The notes: generated from the letters alone by a model not told the origin. DNA of 64,000 bases from Robertmurraya sp047302285 (GCF_047302285.1 NZ_CP154845.1:1116001-1180000); one strand, 5' to 3'; shown: positions 8,755 through 17,442, counted from the first letter of the stretch. Translations and numbers: made by a program.

Positions 8755-10224
8755 TTGAGTCTAAGAAAAAATTACTTATTCGAATTAATGTATCAAATCA
8801 TAATGGTTTTATTTCCTTTAATGACCGTTCCATATGTATCGAGGGTGTTGGGGGCGAACGGAGTAGGGGTGTTTGCCTATTCAGGCTCTATTGTCCAATA
8901 TTTCATTTTAATGGGAACACTAGGAATTGGAGTTTATGGAAGTAAGACGATCGCTACTGTAAGAGATGATAAGCAAAAATTAAGTAGAACATTCTTTAGT
9001 ATTTTTGCTCTGCAAATCATCATGTCACTGCTTGCGATTGTTGCTTATGTTTTATTTGTTCAATTTGGAGTAAACGAAAGTAAGCTAATTATGTATATTC
9101 AAACACTGGCGTTATTGTCTTGTTTAGTGGATTGTACATGGTTTTTTACAGGGCTTGAGAAATTTAAGAGCATCGTGTTAAGGAACACGGTAGTAAGAGT
9201 AATAAGCATTATTTTGCTCTTTATTCTCGTAAAGAATCCTGACGATTTAGCGATCTATACTCTAATTATGACGGGCTCTACGTTAGTAGGGCAAATTGTT
9301 CTTTGGGTGGGAATCAAAGATTATATTACGTATGTGCCCATTACTTTTCCTGATATTCTCAGTCATTTAAAACCAACACTCGTCTATTTTATTCCGTTAA
9401 TCGCCATCCAAATTTATTTTGTCTTAAATAAGACAATGCTCGGGGTATTTTCGACGAAAACCGAGGTGGGACTTTTTGATTATGCAGATAAACTGTTGAA
9501 GGTGTGCTTAACCTTTGTCACATCTTTAGGGACGATTATGCTTCCAAAAATCGCCTATATCTTTAGCTCTGGAAAAACAGAGGAAGTGAAGGGATATATT
9601 CATAAATCACTTGATTTTTCGACGATGATTGCCGTTCCCATTATGTTTGGGCTTGCAGGGATATCTTCGGAATTTATCCCATGGTATCTAGGGAAAGAAT
9701 TTGAGCAAACAATTAATATATTACTTATCATTAGTCCGACCATTTTATTTATGGCTTGGAGTGGAGTCTTTGGAACTCAATATTTATTGCCGTTAGGTAG
9801 AATGAAAGTATACAATGTATCCGTTTATATCGGAGCGGTCATCAATTTAGTAATGAATCTATTTCTAATTAAGCAGTATGGTGCAATTGGTGCGGCAATT
9901 TCAACGTTAGCAGCAGAGTTTTTTGTGCTCATCGTTCAATTTATCGCAATAAAAAGGGAGTTTACATTTAAACCTATTTTTTTTAAGGCAGGTGATTATT
10001 TTATTGCGGGCATTGTCATGTATTTTGTTGTCAGAGCGATTGGAATATATGGAGGCGCAGGGGTGGGCACGACTTTAATGCAAATAAGTATAGGGGCTAT
10101 CACTTATCTAGTGATTGTGGTTGTGATCGAATACTATAAAAATGATGGTTTACTTTTAAACGAGCTGAGGAAGCGTTATTTTGCCCTTATGAAAAAACGA
10201 GTCTACAAAAAAAGTACATTTTAA
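8755..10224 (+). CDS. Wzx-type polysaccharide flippase (MATE/MOP superfamily)
   Basis: A 489-residue integral membrane protein with about 12-14 hydrophobic segments spread along its whole length. It opens with the short basic N-terminus and the LFPLMTVPYVSRVLGANGVGVFAYS stretch typical of RfbX/Wzx O-unit translocases. It is predicted to flip the undecaprenyl-linked glycan across the membrane. The start is TTG 8755; the upstream ribosome site TTAGGTGA is acceptable. No Wzy polymerase gene was recognised in the window, so polymerisation may be encoded upstream or not needed. A short A/T-rich hairpin follows the stop and separates it from the heptose genes. Confidence 0.88.
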   Translation: MSLRKNYLFELMYQIIMVLFPLMTVPYVSRVLGANGVGVFAYSGSIVQYFILMGTLGIGVYGSKTIATVRDDKQKLSRTFFSIFALQIIMSLLAIVAYVLFVQFGVNESKLIMYIQTLALLSCLVDCTWFFTGLEKFKSIVLRNTVVRVISIILLFILVKNPDDLAIYTLIMTGSTLVGQIVLWVGIKDYITYVPITFPDILSHLKPTLVYFIPLIAIQIYFVLNKTMLGVFSTKTEVGLFDYADKLLKVCLTFVTSLGTIMLPKIAYIFSSGKTEEVKGYIHKSLDFSTMIAVPIMFGLAGISSEFIPWYLGKEFEQTINILLIISPTILFMAWSGVFGTQYLLPLGRMKVYNVSVYIGAVINLVMNLFLIKQYGAIGAAISTLAAEFFVLIVQFIAIKREFTFKPIFFKAGDYFIAGIVMYFVVRAIGIYGGAGVGTTLMQISIGAITYLVIVVVIEYYKNDGLLLNELRKRYFALMKKRVYKKSTF

Positions 10225-10250
10225 AAAAGAGGCGTCTGTCTCTTTTTTTT
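10223..10250 (+). terminator. Weak hairpin with T-tract after flippase
   Basis: AAAAAAGAG pairs with CTCTTTTTT across a short loop and is followed directly by a run of T. The stem is A/U rich, so termination may be partial, which would reduce but not stop transcription into the heptose genes. Confidence 0.5.
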
Positions 10251-10272
10251 ATATGGATTGGGAGTTGAATCT

Positions 10273-10863
10273 ATGAATACTATCAAAACGATATTCAATT
10301 CTGCTTTACAGGAGCATCTAGAATTAATGGTAAAAATCGAAGAGAATTTAAAGGAAGAAATAGAGAATATAAGCTATCTATGTAAGGCTGCGATTAATCA
10401 TAAAAACACGATATTTTTCATGGGAAATGGTGGGAGTGCGGCGGATAGTCAGCACTTGGCAGCGGAACTTGTTGGCAGATTTGTCAAAGAAAGAGAAGGT
10501 TTACCAGCCATTGCTTTGACGACGGATACCTCCATCTTAACCGCGGTTGGAAATGATTATGGTTATGAAGAAATATTTAGTAGACAAATAGAGGCTCTAG
10601 TAAAACCTCATGATATTGTGATCGGGATTACTACATCAGGTAATAGTGACAATATCATTAGGGCCATAAAGCGGGCAAATGATAAAGGAGCGCTTACCAT
10701 TGGGTTAACAGGGAAAGATGGTGGGATGATGAAAGACATATGTCATCGTTGTATCGTGATCCCTTCAAGAAATACGGCAAGAATTCAGGAGGCTCATATT
10801 TTAATAGGACATATCATTTGTGAGATTATTGATGAGGAAAATGACTATGAACTGGAGTCTTAA
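10273..10863 (+). CDS. gmhA: Sedoheptulose-7-phosphate isomerase
   Basis: GmhA converts sedoheptulose 7-phosphate to D-glycero-D-manno-heptose 7-phosphate, the first step of nucleotide-heptose synthesis. It is a SIS-domain protein of 196 residues. The phosphosugar loop GNGGSAADSQHLAAELVGRF lies near residue 54, and TSGNSDN and the C-terminal QEAHILIGH helix with active-site residues are present. ATG 10273 is chosen because the in-frame TTG at 10258 overlaps its own ribosome site. Its last codons overlap the start of the next heptose gene, which shows coupling. This enzyme family is best known from Gram-negative LPS but also occurs in Gram-positive S-layer glycan loci. Confidence 0.93.
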   Translation: MNTIKTIFNSALQEHLELMVKIEENLKEEIENISYLCKAAINHKNTIFFMGNGGSAADSQHLAAELVGRFVKEREGLPAIALTTDTSILTAVGNDYGYEEIFSRQIEALVKPHDIVIGITTSGNSDNIIRAIKRANDKGALTIGLTGKDGGMMKDICHRCIVIPSRNTARIQEAHILIGHIICEIIDEENDYELES

Positions 10864-12307
10864 AGAGATTATTCAACGTTTTCAAACCAAAATAAAAAGT
10901 TGTCGTGTACTTGTCATTGGTGATGTCATGCTTGACCAATATTATTTTTGTGAAATGAAGCGTATTTCACCTGAGGCACCTGTTCCGGTGGTTAACTTGA
11001 AAGAGGCGACACAAACTTTAGGAGGCGCAGCGAATGTCGCCAATAATCTTGTCCATTTAGGTTGCCAAGTATCTCTTGCAGGGGTAGTCGGAAGGGACAG
11101 AGGAAGAGATGATTTATTAGAAATGCTAAGTTTCAAGGGGATTGATGTATCGGGAATCCAGACGGACGATCGCTCTACCACAATCAAAACAAGAATTATC
11201 AGCGGCAATCAACAAGTATTGAGAATGGATCAGGAAGAGAATGTGGAACTGTCTGATGAAGGGGTACAAAAGTTTGAAGAGTGGTTCGTGCACCTACTAA
11301 GCATCGAGAAGTACGATGCCATTATTATTTCTGATTATGGTAAAGGTTTTTGTCAGTTTGAACTATGTCAATCAGTCTTATTTACAGCGAAGAAAAAGGA
11401 GATTCCCGTTATTATTGACCCAAAAGGGGACAATTGGGATAAATATAGGGGTGCAACCATTGTCACCCCAAATTTAAAGGAATTAAGTGATTTATTAGGA
11501 AAGGATATTCCTAATAGCAATCAAGATATTCATGAGTACGGGAAAGAACTTCGGAAAAAGTACGACCTTGATTATTTGTTAATTACACGTTCAGAACAAG
11601 GCATGAGTTTAGTTGGAGAAAATGAAATCAATGATTTTTCGACTTTAGCGAAGGAGGTATTTGATGTATCAGGTGCAGGAGATACAGTAGTTTCCACGCT
11701 TGGAGCCATCATGGGAATGGGAATTCCTGTTCAAGATGCGGTGAAAATTTCTAATATCGCTGCTGGAATCGTGGTTGGAAAGTTGGGGACATATGCAGTT
11801 AAGGATGTGGAGTTAATCTCGAAGCTGGAATTTTTAAACGATAGAAGAATAATAAATAAAATTTTTTCCGAAAACAATTTTCAAGCATTAGTAGATGGTT
11901 GGCGCAACAAGGGAGAACGAATTATTTTTACAAATGGCTGTTTTGATCTTCTTCATATTGGCCATGCAACATACCTTAAAAATGCGAAAGAGCTAGGAGA
12001 TAAATTAATCATCGGCTTGAATAGTGATCAATCTGTTAAGCGTTTAAAAGGGATAAATAGACCAGTTAATCATGAACAGGATCGAGCGAAGATGCTGTCT
12101 TTTTTTGAATTTGTTGATGCAGTGATCATTTTTGATGAAGATACTCCGCTTCGTCTGATTTCAGAAATAAGGCCAGATGTCCTTGTAAAGGGTGGAGATT
12201 ATCGAGCCGAGGAGGTTGTGGGAAAAGAATATGCTAAAAAAGTAGAAATTTTATCTTTTATTGATGGGTATTCCACAACGAGTTTAATTGAGAGAATGAC
12301 GAATTAA
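10847..12307 (+). CDS. hldE: Bifunctional heptose-7-phosphate kinase / heptose-1-phosphate nucleotidyltransferase (HldE-like)
   Basis: Two fused domains in 486 residues. Residues 1-330 form a PfkB-family kinase (GDVMLDQYYF, LGGAANVANNLVHLG and the catalytic VSGAGDTVVS). Residues 345-486 form a cytidylyltransferase-like domain (TNGCFDLLHIGHATYL, containing HxGH). In known HldE proteins the first domain makes heptose 1,7-bisphosphate and the second makes ADP-heptose after GmhB removes the 7-phosphate. ATG 10847 is chosen because GAGG at 10834-10837 gives a nine-base spacing. It overlaps gmhA by 17 bases. Fusion of both domains is the typical proteobacterial form and suggests an ADP- rather than GDP-linked heptose. 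Confidence 0.92.
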   Translation: MNWSLKEIIQRFQTKIKSCRVLVIGDVMLDQYYFCEMKRISPEAPVPVVNLKEATQTLGGAANVANNLVHLGCQVSLAGVVGRDRGRDDLLEMLSFKGIDVSGIQTDDRSTTIKTRIISGNQQVLRMDQEENVELSDEGVQKFEEWFVHLLSIEKYDAIIISDYGKGFCQFELCQSVLFTAKKKEIPVIIDPKGDNWDKYRGATIVTPNLKELSDLLGKDIPNSNQDIHEYGKELRKKYDLDYLLITRSEQGMSLVGENEINDFSTLAKEVFDVSGAGDTVVSTLGAIMGMGIPVQDAVKISNIAAGIVVGKLGTYAVKDVELISKLEFLNDRRIINKIFSENNFQALVDGWRNKGERIIFTNGCFDLLHIGHATYLKNAKELGDKLIIGLNSDQSVKRLKGINRPVNHEQDRAKMLSFFEFVDAVIIFDEDTPLRLISEIRPDVLVKGGDYRAEEVVGKEYAKKVEILSFIDGYSTTSLIERMTN

Positions 12308-12348
12308 TCTTTCGACTGCCAATTTTTCATATAAAGAAGGTGTCATGT

Positions 12349-13497
12349 TTGGGAGAACGGGGAAGTTCGAAATTGAAATTACTGGATAAATACTTAGGAA
12401 TTCCGTTGATTTTTTTATTAGGGCTCTTAAGAAAAAGAAATAGGAGCAGGATGGAGAAGCCTGAAAGAATTGTGATCGTGATGATTGCCGCTATTGGTGA
12501 TACAATCTTGCTTTCTTCGGTTATCAAAGAGTTAAGACGGGAATATCCACACGCCAACATTGCGCTCATATGTTCAAAGGGAAATTTACTTGCAGCAAAG
12601 AATAATCCGGATGTTGACAACATCATTGATGTAGATATGGGCAAAATTTTACAAAGTTTATTCATGTTAAGAAGATTACCTAAAGCAGACTGGTTATTGG
12701 ATTTCGGTCCGTGGGCAAGGTTTAATGCATTATTATCATTTGTCATAAAAGCAGAAATAAAAATGGGTTTTAAGCGAACGAATATGTTTAGGCATTATAT
12801 CTATGATCGTTTTGTTGAACATTCTGATGAGCTACATGAATTAGAGAACTATAGAAGTCTCCTAAAAATCCTTCCTTGCCGACTTTATCATGAACATCCT
12901 GTTTTTAATATAAAGGAAGAGAGCAAGAAAGTCGTAAAGGACTTGTTACAGCCTACTGGTCAGTATATTGTTTTCCACATGTTTGCATCAGGATCCCATA
13001 AAGAGAAGAAGGAATGGCCGATGCGTTTATGGGAGGAATTAGCCCAACTGCTCATGTCCAGAGGTTACAATATTATCTTAACTGGTGGAAAAGAAGATGG
13101 AGAACGGGCGGAGGCATTGGTGCAAAGACTTCGTCCATTTCAAGAACATGACTGCCTATCGGTAGCAGGGAGACTTTCCTTAGAAGAGACGGCTGCTGTG
13201 ATCAACGAGAGCATTCTTATGATCACAGTTAACACTGGTATTATGCATCTTGCAGCTGCGATAGACACAAGCATCATTGCTCTGCATGGACCTACATCAC
13301 CGAAAAGATGGGGCCCAGTATCAGATAAGGCTGTCGTTCTAACGCCAAGGGTTCAATGTGATAAGCCTTTAAGCCTAGGATTTGAAGATCATCATTGTTC
13401 GATTAAAGATGGATGTATCTCAACTATTCGAGTAGAAGATGTTATTTATTATGTAGAAAAAGGAGAATCTCTTGCTATATCCAGCGGTGTTTTTTGA
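12349..13497 (+). CDS. Family 9 glycosyltransferase (heptosyltransferase-like)
   Basis: A GT-B fold GT9 protein of about 382 residues, predicted to move the heptose from ADP-heptose onto a glycan acceptor. The N-terminal domain has IVIVMIAAIGDTILLSS, the acceptor-domain signature of ADP-heptose:LPS heptosyltransferases. The C-terminal half has FHMFASGSHKEKKEWP and the TVNTGIMHLAAAIDTSIIALHGPTSPKRWGP stretch of the donor site. The likely start is TTG 12349 with AAGAAGGTG upstream; GTG 12340 is inside that site. It sits between HldE and GmhB, so donor synthesis and use are encoded together. The acceptor is unknown, since this organism should have no LPS core. Confidence 0.87.
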   Translation: MGERGSSKLKLLDKYLGIPLIFLLGLLRKRNRSRMEKPERIVIVMIAAIGDTILLSSVIKELRREYPHANIALICSKGNLLAAKNNPDVDNIIDVDMGKILQSLFMLRRLPKADWLLDFGPWARFNALLSFVIKAEIKMGFKRTNMFRHYIYDRFVEHSDELHELENYRSLLKILPCRLYHEHPVFNIKEESKKVVKDLLQPTGQYIVFHMFASGSHKEKKEWPMRLWEELAQLLMSRGYNIILTGGKEDGERAEALVQRLRPFQEHDCLSVAGRLSLEETAAVINESILMITVNTGIMHLAAAIDTSIIALHGPTSPKRWGPVSDKAVVLTPRVQCDKPLSLGFEDHHCSIKDGCISTIRVEDVIYYVEKGESLAISSGVF

Positions 13498-13978
13498 TAG
13501 AGATGGAGTGTTAAATGAAGACTATGGTTATGTGTATCGTCCAAAAGATTTTGTATGGAAGCCAGGAGCGATTGAGAGTATTCGAGCGTTTAAGAGTAAA
13601 GGTTATTTGCTCTATGTTATTACAAATCAATCAGGAGTAGCAAGAGGCTACTATACAGAAGAAGATGTCAGGAAACTTCATGTGTGGATGAATCATGAGC
13701 TACAGAAAATCATTGGTGAAAAAATAGATGGTTTTTATTATTGTCCACATCATCCCCTCATAGGTTCGAGTGCTTATACATGTGATTGTGAATGTCGTAA
13801 GCCGGGACCAGGGTTAATTGAAATGGCTGTTTTAAAGGGGAGAATTAATTTGCAGGAGAGCTTTTTAATTGGCGATAAGTCTACAGATCTGCTAGCTGCT
13901 AAAGCGATTGGAATGAGAGGTTATTTATTTCAAGGAGATAACCTTTTTGATTTTTGTAGAAGCATCGGAGTGGTGTAG
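13472..13978 (+). CDS. gmhB: D-glycero-D-manno-heptose 1,7-bisphosphate 7-phosphatase
   Basis: GmhB, a HAD-superfamily phosphatase of 168 residues, removes the 7-phosphate between the two HldE steps. HAD motif I is FFDRDGVLNEDYG at residues 7-19, motif II lies in VITNQSGVARG, and the zinc loop is CPHHP followed by CDCECRKPGPG, a GmhB hallmark. The start is TTG 13472 behind AAAGGAG, overlapping the heptosyltransferase gene by 26 bases. With gmhA and hldE it completes synthesis of ADP-D-glycero-beta-D-manno-heptose. The epimerase HldD is not present in the window. Confidence 0.92.
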   Translation: MLYPAVFFDRDGVLNEDYGYVYRPKDFVWKPGAIESIRAFKSKGYLLYVITNQSGVARGYYTEEDVRKLHVWMNHELQKIIGEKIDGFYYCPHHPLIGSSAYTCDCECRKPGPGLIEMAVLKGRINLQESFLIGDKSTDLLAAKAIGMRGYLFQGDNLFDFCRSIGVV

Positions 13979-14026
13979 AAAAGAAGCAAAGAAGGAAAGA
14001 GCATAGCAATAAAGGGGAGGCTTAAG

Positions 14027-15298
14027 GTGAAAAAAGAAGGATACAAGAAAAAAAGTGCGACAATAAAAAAATGGCGAGCCCTTATAGTACTTGTTGTGCT
14101 CTTCCTCTGTCTAGCTCTCTATTTTATTAAGAAATACGAATTTGTCGAGACACCCACCGGTCTCGGGATCAATATTCATTTTACGGGTAAGCAAGCTGAT
14201 ATAGATAGGATTGTGGATGCAGATTTTGATATCGTGAGAACAGACTTATTTTGGTCCTCGATTGAAAAAGATAAAGGTGAGTATGATTTTGAAACGAATG
14301 GATATGATGAATTAACGAATGAGCTTATTAACAAAGGGATAAGGCCATATTATGTTCTTGACTATAGCAATCTTCTTTATGAAGAAGATGGTACGCTTAT
14401 TAAAACGGTAGAAGGATTACAAGCATTTAATCATTATGTAGATGAAGCAACAGAGCGTTATAGAAACAAAAGTATTATTTGGGAAGTATGGAATGAACCT
14501 AATATTCAATCATGGGATCCGAAGGAGTACTATGTTTTATTAAAACAAACGTATATGACAATAAAAGAAAATGATCGAAGTGGATATGTAGTCGCCCCAG
14601 CATTGGCAGGCTTATCAGAAGAATCGTTAGACTGGTTGGAGCAATTATTTAAGGAAGGGGCTCTTGACTTTATCGATGCATTATCCGTCCATCCATATCG
14701 TTCTTGGTCACCTGAAACGGTCTCCTATGAGTATGATATGTTAAGAAAACTGTTGGAAAAATACTCATCTAAACAAATACCAATCATATCTGGCGAGTGG
14801 GGATACTCAACAGGAAATGGTTGGTATGGACTGAACTTAACGGAAGAACAACAAGCTGCCTATCTTATTAGAATGATCCTAATGAATATGTTGGAAGACA
14901 TCCCGTTAAGTGTTATATATGGCTGGGAAAATGATGGAACAGATGAAAATAACGGCGAGCATAATTTCGGAATTCGCCATTATGATACCTCATATGCTAA
15001 ATTAGCCTATGAGGCCATCAATGCATTTTCATATTTGACATCTAATTATCAATTATTGGAAAGAGTCGAGACCGATAACTCGAATGATTATGTATTAAAG
15101 TTTATAAATGACGAGGAACAAGAATTGTATATCATGTGGTCAGTCGATTCAATCCATGAAATAAAGTTTCCCATAGAAAGTACTGAGGGACAAGTATTTT
15201 CAATGCTTGGAAAGAGATTAAATACTCATGATAAAGATAACCGTATGGTTGAAATTGGTAATGAACCATTATATTTTTTCTTGAATAATTCCAAATGA
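14027..15298 (+). CDS. Membrane-anchored glycoside hydrolase (GH39/PslG-like)
   Basis: A 423-residue protein with a basic N-terminus and one hydrophobic segment at about residues 17-35 (signal anchor), then an extracellular TIM-barrel glycosidase domain. The acid/base region EVWNEPN near residue 155 and the nucleophile region IISGEWGYST near residue 256 are the paired glutamates of clan GH-A. The fold resembles GH39 enzymes such as PslG, which trim polysaccharide during export. GTG 14027 follows GGGGAGG. As the last gene of the glycan locus it probably cuts or edits the exported polymer. The substrate is not predictable. GH5-like enzymes are the main alternative. Confidence 0.75.
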   Translation: MKKEGYKKKSATIKKWRALIVLVVLFLCLALYFIKKYEFVETPTGLGINIHFTGKQADIDRIVDADFDIVRTDLFWSSIEKDKGEYDFETNGYDELTNELINKGIRPYYVLDYSNLLYEEDGTLIKTVEGLQAFNHYVDEATERYRNKSIIWEVWNEPNIQSWDPKEYYVLLKQTYMTIKENDRSGYVVAPALAGLSEESLDWLEQLFKEGALDFIDALSVHPYRSWSPETVSYEYDMLRKLLEKYSSKQIPIISGEWGYSTGNGWYGLNLTEEQQAAYLIRMILMNMLEDIPLSVIYGWENDGTDENNGEHNFGIRHYDTSYAKLAYEAINAFSYLTSNYQLLERVETDNSNDYVLKFINDEEQELYIMWSVDSIHEIKFPIESTEGQVFSMLGKRLNTHDKDNRMVEIGNEPLYFFLNNSK

Positions 15299-15330
15299 AA
15301 TTTGTAAAGGTATATTTCTTTCTTCTCTTT

Positions 15331-15359
15331 TTGAAAAAAACTCTAACTTGTGATATAAT
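15331..15359 (+). promoter_or_regulatory. Sigma-A promoter of the S1-domain gene
   Basis: TTGAAA at 15331-15336 and TATAAT at 15354-15359 are 17 bases apart, a near-consensus vegetative promoter. Transcription would begin near 15366, giving an unusually long leader of about 200 bases before the ATG at 15568. Confidence 0.8.
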
Positions 15360-15365
15360 TTTATA

Positions 15366-15567
15366 TTGCGTATAAAGTGATACTGATCTTAGGAAGTTAA
15401 TCGTCATTTATATAAGAAGGACAAACAAAATATGTGGACGGAAAGTTTGTCCCGTTTATGATTACTAAGGTTAGTTGTACTCTAAGGCAGTTTCCCTAAA
15501 ATTATAGGGTTATCGCCTATAGAGTAGGGTAAAGTATAAAAATATATCATAACTTAGGAGTGTTTAC
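15366..15567 (+). promoter_or_regulatory. Long structured 5' leader of S1-domain gene
   Basis: Two stems are visible. GGACAAAC (15419-15426) pairs perfectly with GTTTGTCC (15445-15452). A nested stem has CTCT (15480-15483) with AGAG (15521-15524), AGGC (15485-15488) with GCCT (15515-15518), and CCCTA (15494-15498) with TAGGG (15505-15509). There is no T-tract, so it is not a plain terminator. It does not show the T-box AGGGTGG bulge or another riboswitch core that I can recognise. It may be an autoregulatory site for the RNA-binding product downstream (inference). Confidence 0.55.
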
Positions 15568-15960
15568 ATGAGTGAAAAGATCGAAGTAGGAAGTGTAGTT
15601 ACAGGAAAGGTAACAGGAATCCAGCCTTATGGAGCGTTTGTTGCAATTGATGAGAATACTCAAGGACTAGTTCATATATCTGAAGTTACTCACGGTTTCG
15701 TTAAAGATATTAACGAGCAACTAAAAGTGGGAGATGAAGTAACAGTAAAGGTTCTTTCTATTGATGAAGCAGCTGGAAAGATTGGTTTATCTATCCGTGC
15801 TACTCAAGAAGCTCCAGCTCAAACTGAAGCACCAAAGGCGAAGAAAGCAGCTCCTCGTCGTCGCCAAGCTGCGGCAGCATTCAAACAAGAAGAAGCACCA
15901 CAAGGCTTCAATACGCTTAAAGATAAGCTTCAAGAGTGGATTGAACAATCCCAACGCTAA
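15568..15960 (+). CDS. yugI: S1 RNA-binding domain protein (general stress protein 13, YugI-like)
   Basis: A 130-residue protein with a single S1 OB-fold domain at about residues 5-75 (VGSVVTGKVTGIQPYGAFVAI, GLVHISEV, VKVLSIDEAAGKIGLSIRA). A basic, alanine/lysine/arginine-rich linker near residues 88-105 and a short acidic/aromatic tail complete it. Length and layout fit Bacillus YugI (GSP13), a cold- and stress-related protein that binds RNA or ribosomes. It is monocistronic: its own promoter lies about 200 bases upstream and a strong terminator follows within 11 bases. The gene order with pgi and yugN nearby matches the Bacillus yug region. Confidence 0.88.
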   Translation: MSEKIEVGSVVTGKVTGIQPYGAFVAIDENTQGLVHISEVTHGFVKDINEQLKVGDEVTVKVLSIDEAAGKIGLSIRATQEAPAQTEAPKAKKAAPRRRQAAAAFKQEEAPQGFNTLKDKLQEWIEQSQR

Positions 15961-15970
15961 TATGACTAAA

Positions 15971-15997
15971 AGCCTAGTATTTACTCTAGGCTTTTTA
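15971..15997. terminator. Bidirectional terminator between yugI and the sigma-54 activator
   Basis: AGCCTAG at 15971-15977 pairs with CTAGGCT at 15986-15992. A T-run follows on the + strand and an A-run precedes it, so it can stop transcripts from both sides. The activator stop codon at 15981 lies in its loop. Confidence 0.8.
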
Positions 15998-17354
15998 TTT
16001 TGCGTAATCGATACTGAAGATTTTGTCGACTCATTCCAAGTGATTTAGCTGTTTGTGAAATATTCCCATTATGTTGTGTTAACGCTTTTTTTAAAAAAGT
16101 CATTTCTGCATCTCTTAAAAACTGTTCAAGAGTTTTATTCTCGTCTACTTCACTCAATTCTGGATACGTGATCGCGTCATTTCTGAATGGCGGTTTGTAG
16201 CGTATATGATTTGGTAAATGGGAGACCGTAATGACACTTTCTTCATGAACGAGGTTCATCGCCCCTTCAATAAGATGCTCTAGTTCTCGAACATTACCAG
16301 GCCAGTCGTATTCAAGAAAGTTTTCCATTAATAATCGATCAACCCCATCGATGTCCATCCCAAATAATTGATTATATTTTTTGATAAAAAATGAGATAAG
16401 CTCCGGTATATCACTTTTCCTATCTCTAAGTGGAGGGATAAATAATGAAACAACACTTAGGCGATAAAATAAATCCTTTCGCATCCTTCCGTTCGTAATG
16501 GCATCAATTGGATCCTCGTTAATGGTCGCGATAATTCGTACATCAACAGGTCGATCTTTTGTATCGCCAATTCGTCGGACCTTTTTTTCTTGAATCACTC
16601 TTAAAAGCTTTGCTTGTAAGGGGAGATCAAGGGAATTGATTTCATCTAATAGCAAAGTACCTCCTTCTGCCTGTTCAAACAGCCCTGGCCGCTCCACAGC
16701 CCCTGTAAAGGCACCTTTCTTCGTACCAAACAATATTCCTTCCAAGAGGGTTTCTGGAATGGCTGCACAGTTTTGCGTGATAAATGGTCTTGAAGCACGA
16801 CTGCTACTATGGTGGATGCTTTGAGCAAATAGCTCCTTACCTGTGCCGGTTTCCCCAATAATTAAGATAGTGGAGTTTGTCCTTGTCGCTCTTTTGCTCG
16901 ATTCAATTACATCTAAAAATACTTTATCGTGGCCAATCAAGCTTTCAAAGGTAACTTTCGCCTCGCCTTTATTATATATATGATCCTGAAGAATTTTTTC
17001 AATTTTCGTTACATCTCGTGCAATCTCCATAGCGCCGATGAGTACTCCGTCTTTCATTAATGGATACGAATTATTAATCGTTGTAATTTCCTGCCCTTTG
17101 TTATTAAAGTAAGACTGTCGAATATTTGTAATGCCCTCTCCATTTTGTAACACTTTCAATAAAGTACTTTCACTATTGTGGTGGAAAGAGAATACTTCCT
17201 GAAGTCTTTTTTCTAAAACGTCCTCGATGTTCATCCCTTCAATTTCACTCATTTTTTTATTGTAAATAATCGTTTTACCTGTGGAATCTATGACATGGAC
17301 GCCTACATCGATTGAATTGAGAACTTTTTCATATATTACTTCTTTTTCATTCAT
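15981..17354 (-). CDS. rocR: Sigma-54-dependent activator, RocR-like
   Basis: A bacterial enhancer-binding protein of about 457 residues. An N-terminal PAS sensor domain covers residues 8-120. The AAA+ sigma-54 interaction domain has Walker A GETGTGKE near residue 168 and the sigma-54 contact loop GAFTGA. A C-terminal Fis-type helix-turn-helix ends in GMSRQNLQYRLRKIKSLE. It is divergent from rocD, whose promoter is of SigL type, so it very likely activates rocD in response to ornithine or arginine. ATG 17354 is preferred (GAGGAAG upstream); the longer frame from 17411 would run through an enhancer palindrome and lacks a ribosome site. Confidence 0.87.
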   Translation of the reverse strand: MNEKEVIYEKVLNSIDVGVHVIDSTGKTIIYNKKMSEIEGMNIEDVLEKRLQEVFSFHHNSESTLLKVLQNGEGITNIRQSYFNNKGQEITTINNSYPLMKDGVLIGAMEIARDVTKIEKILQDHIYNKGEAKVTFESLIGHDKVFLDVIESSKRATRTNSTILIIGETGTGKELFAQSIHHSSSRASRPFITQNCAAIPETLLEGILFGTKKGAFTGAVERPGLFEQAEGGTLLLDEINSLDLPLQAKLLRVIQEKKVRRIGDTKDRPVDVRIIATINEDPIDAITNGRMRKDLFYRLSVVSLFIPPLRDRKSDIPELISFFIKKYNQLFGMDIDGVDRLLMENFLEYDWPGNVRELEHLIEGAMNLVHEESVITVSHLPNHIRYKPPFRNDAITYPELSEVDENKTLEQFLRDAEMTFLKKALTQHNGNISQTAKSLGMSRQNLQYRLRKIKSLE

Positions 17355-17393
17355 GCTTCTTCCTCTTCCATCCTTTTTCTTCATTTTATCTAC

Positions 17394-17442
17394 TGCAAAG
17401 AAATTTTGCAAAAATAATCTAAGTTAGCAAAAATATTTTGCA
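17394..17442 (+). promoter_or_regulatory. Tandem RocR-type upstream activating sequences
   Basis: Two related palindromes: TGCAAAG-AAA-TTTTGCA at 17394-17410 and AGCAAAA-ATA-TTTTGCA at 17426-17442. Their centres are 32 bp apart, about three helical turns, and they lie roughly 50-90 bp before the -24 element. This is the expected layout for an enhancer-binding protein that binds as two dimers on one DNA face. Confidence 0.82.

Noticed and set aside
15366..15567. T-box or known riboswitch before the S1-domain gene
   Set aside because: No AGGGTGG T-box bulge, no terminator/antiterminator pair, and no aptamer core I recognise; kept only as an unassigned structured leader.
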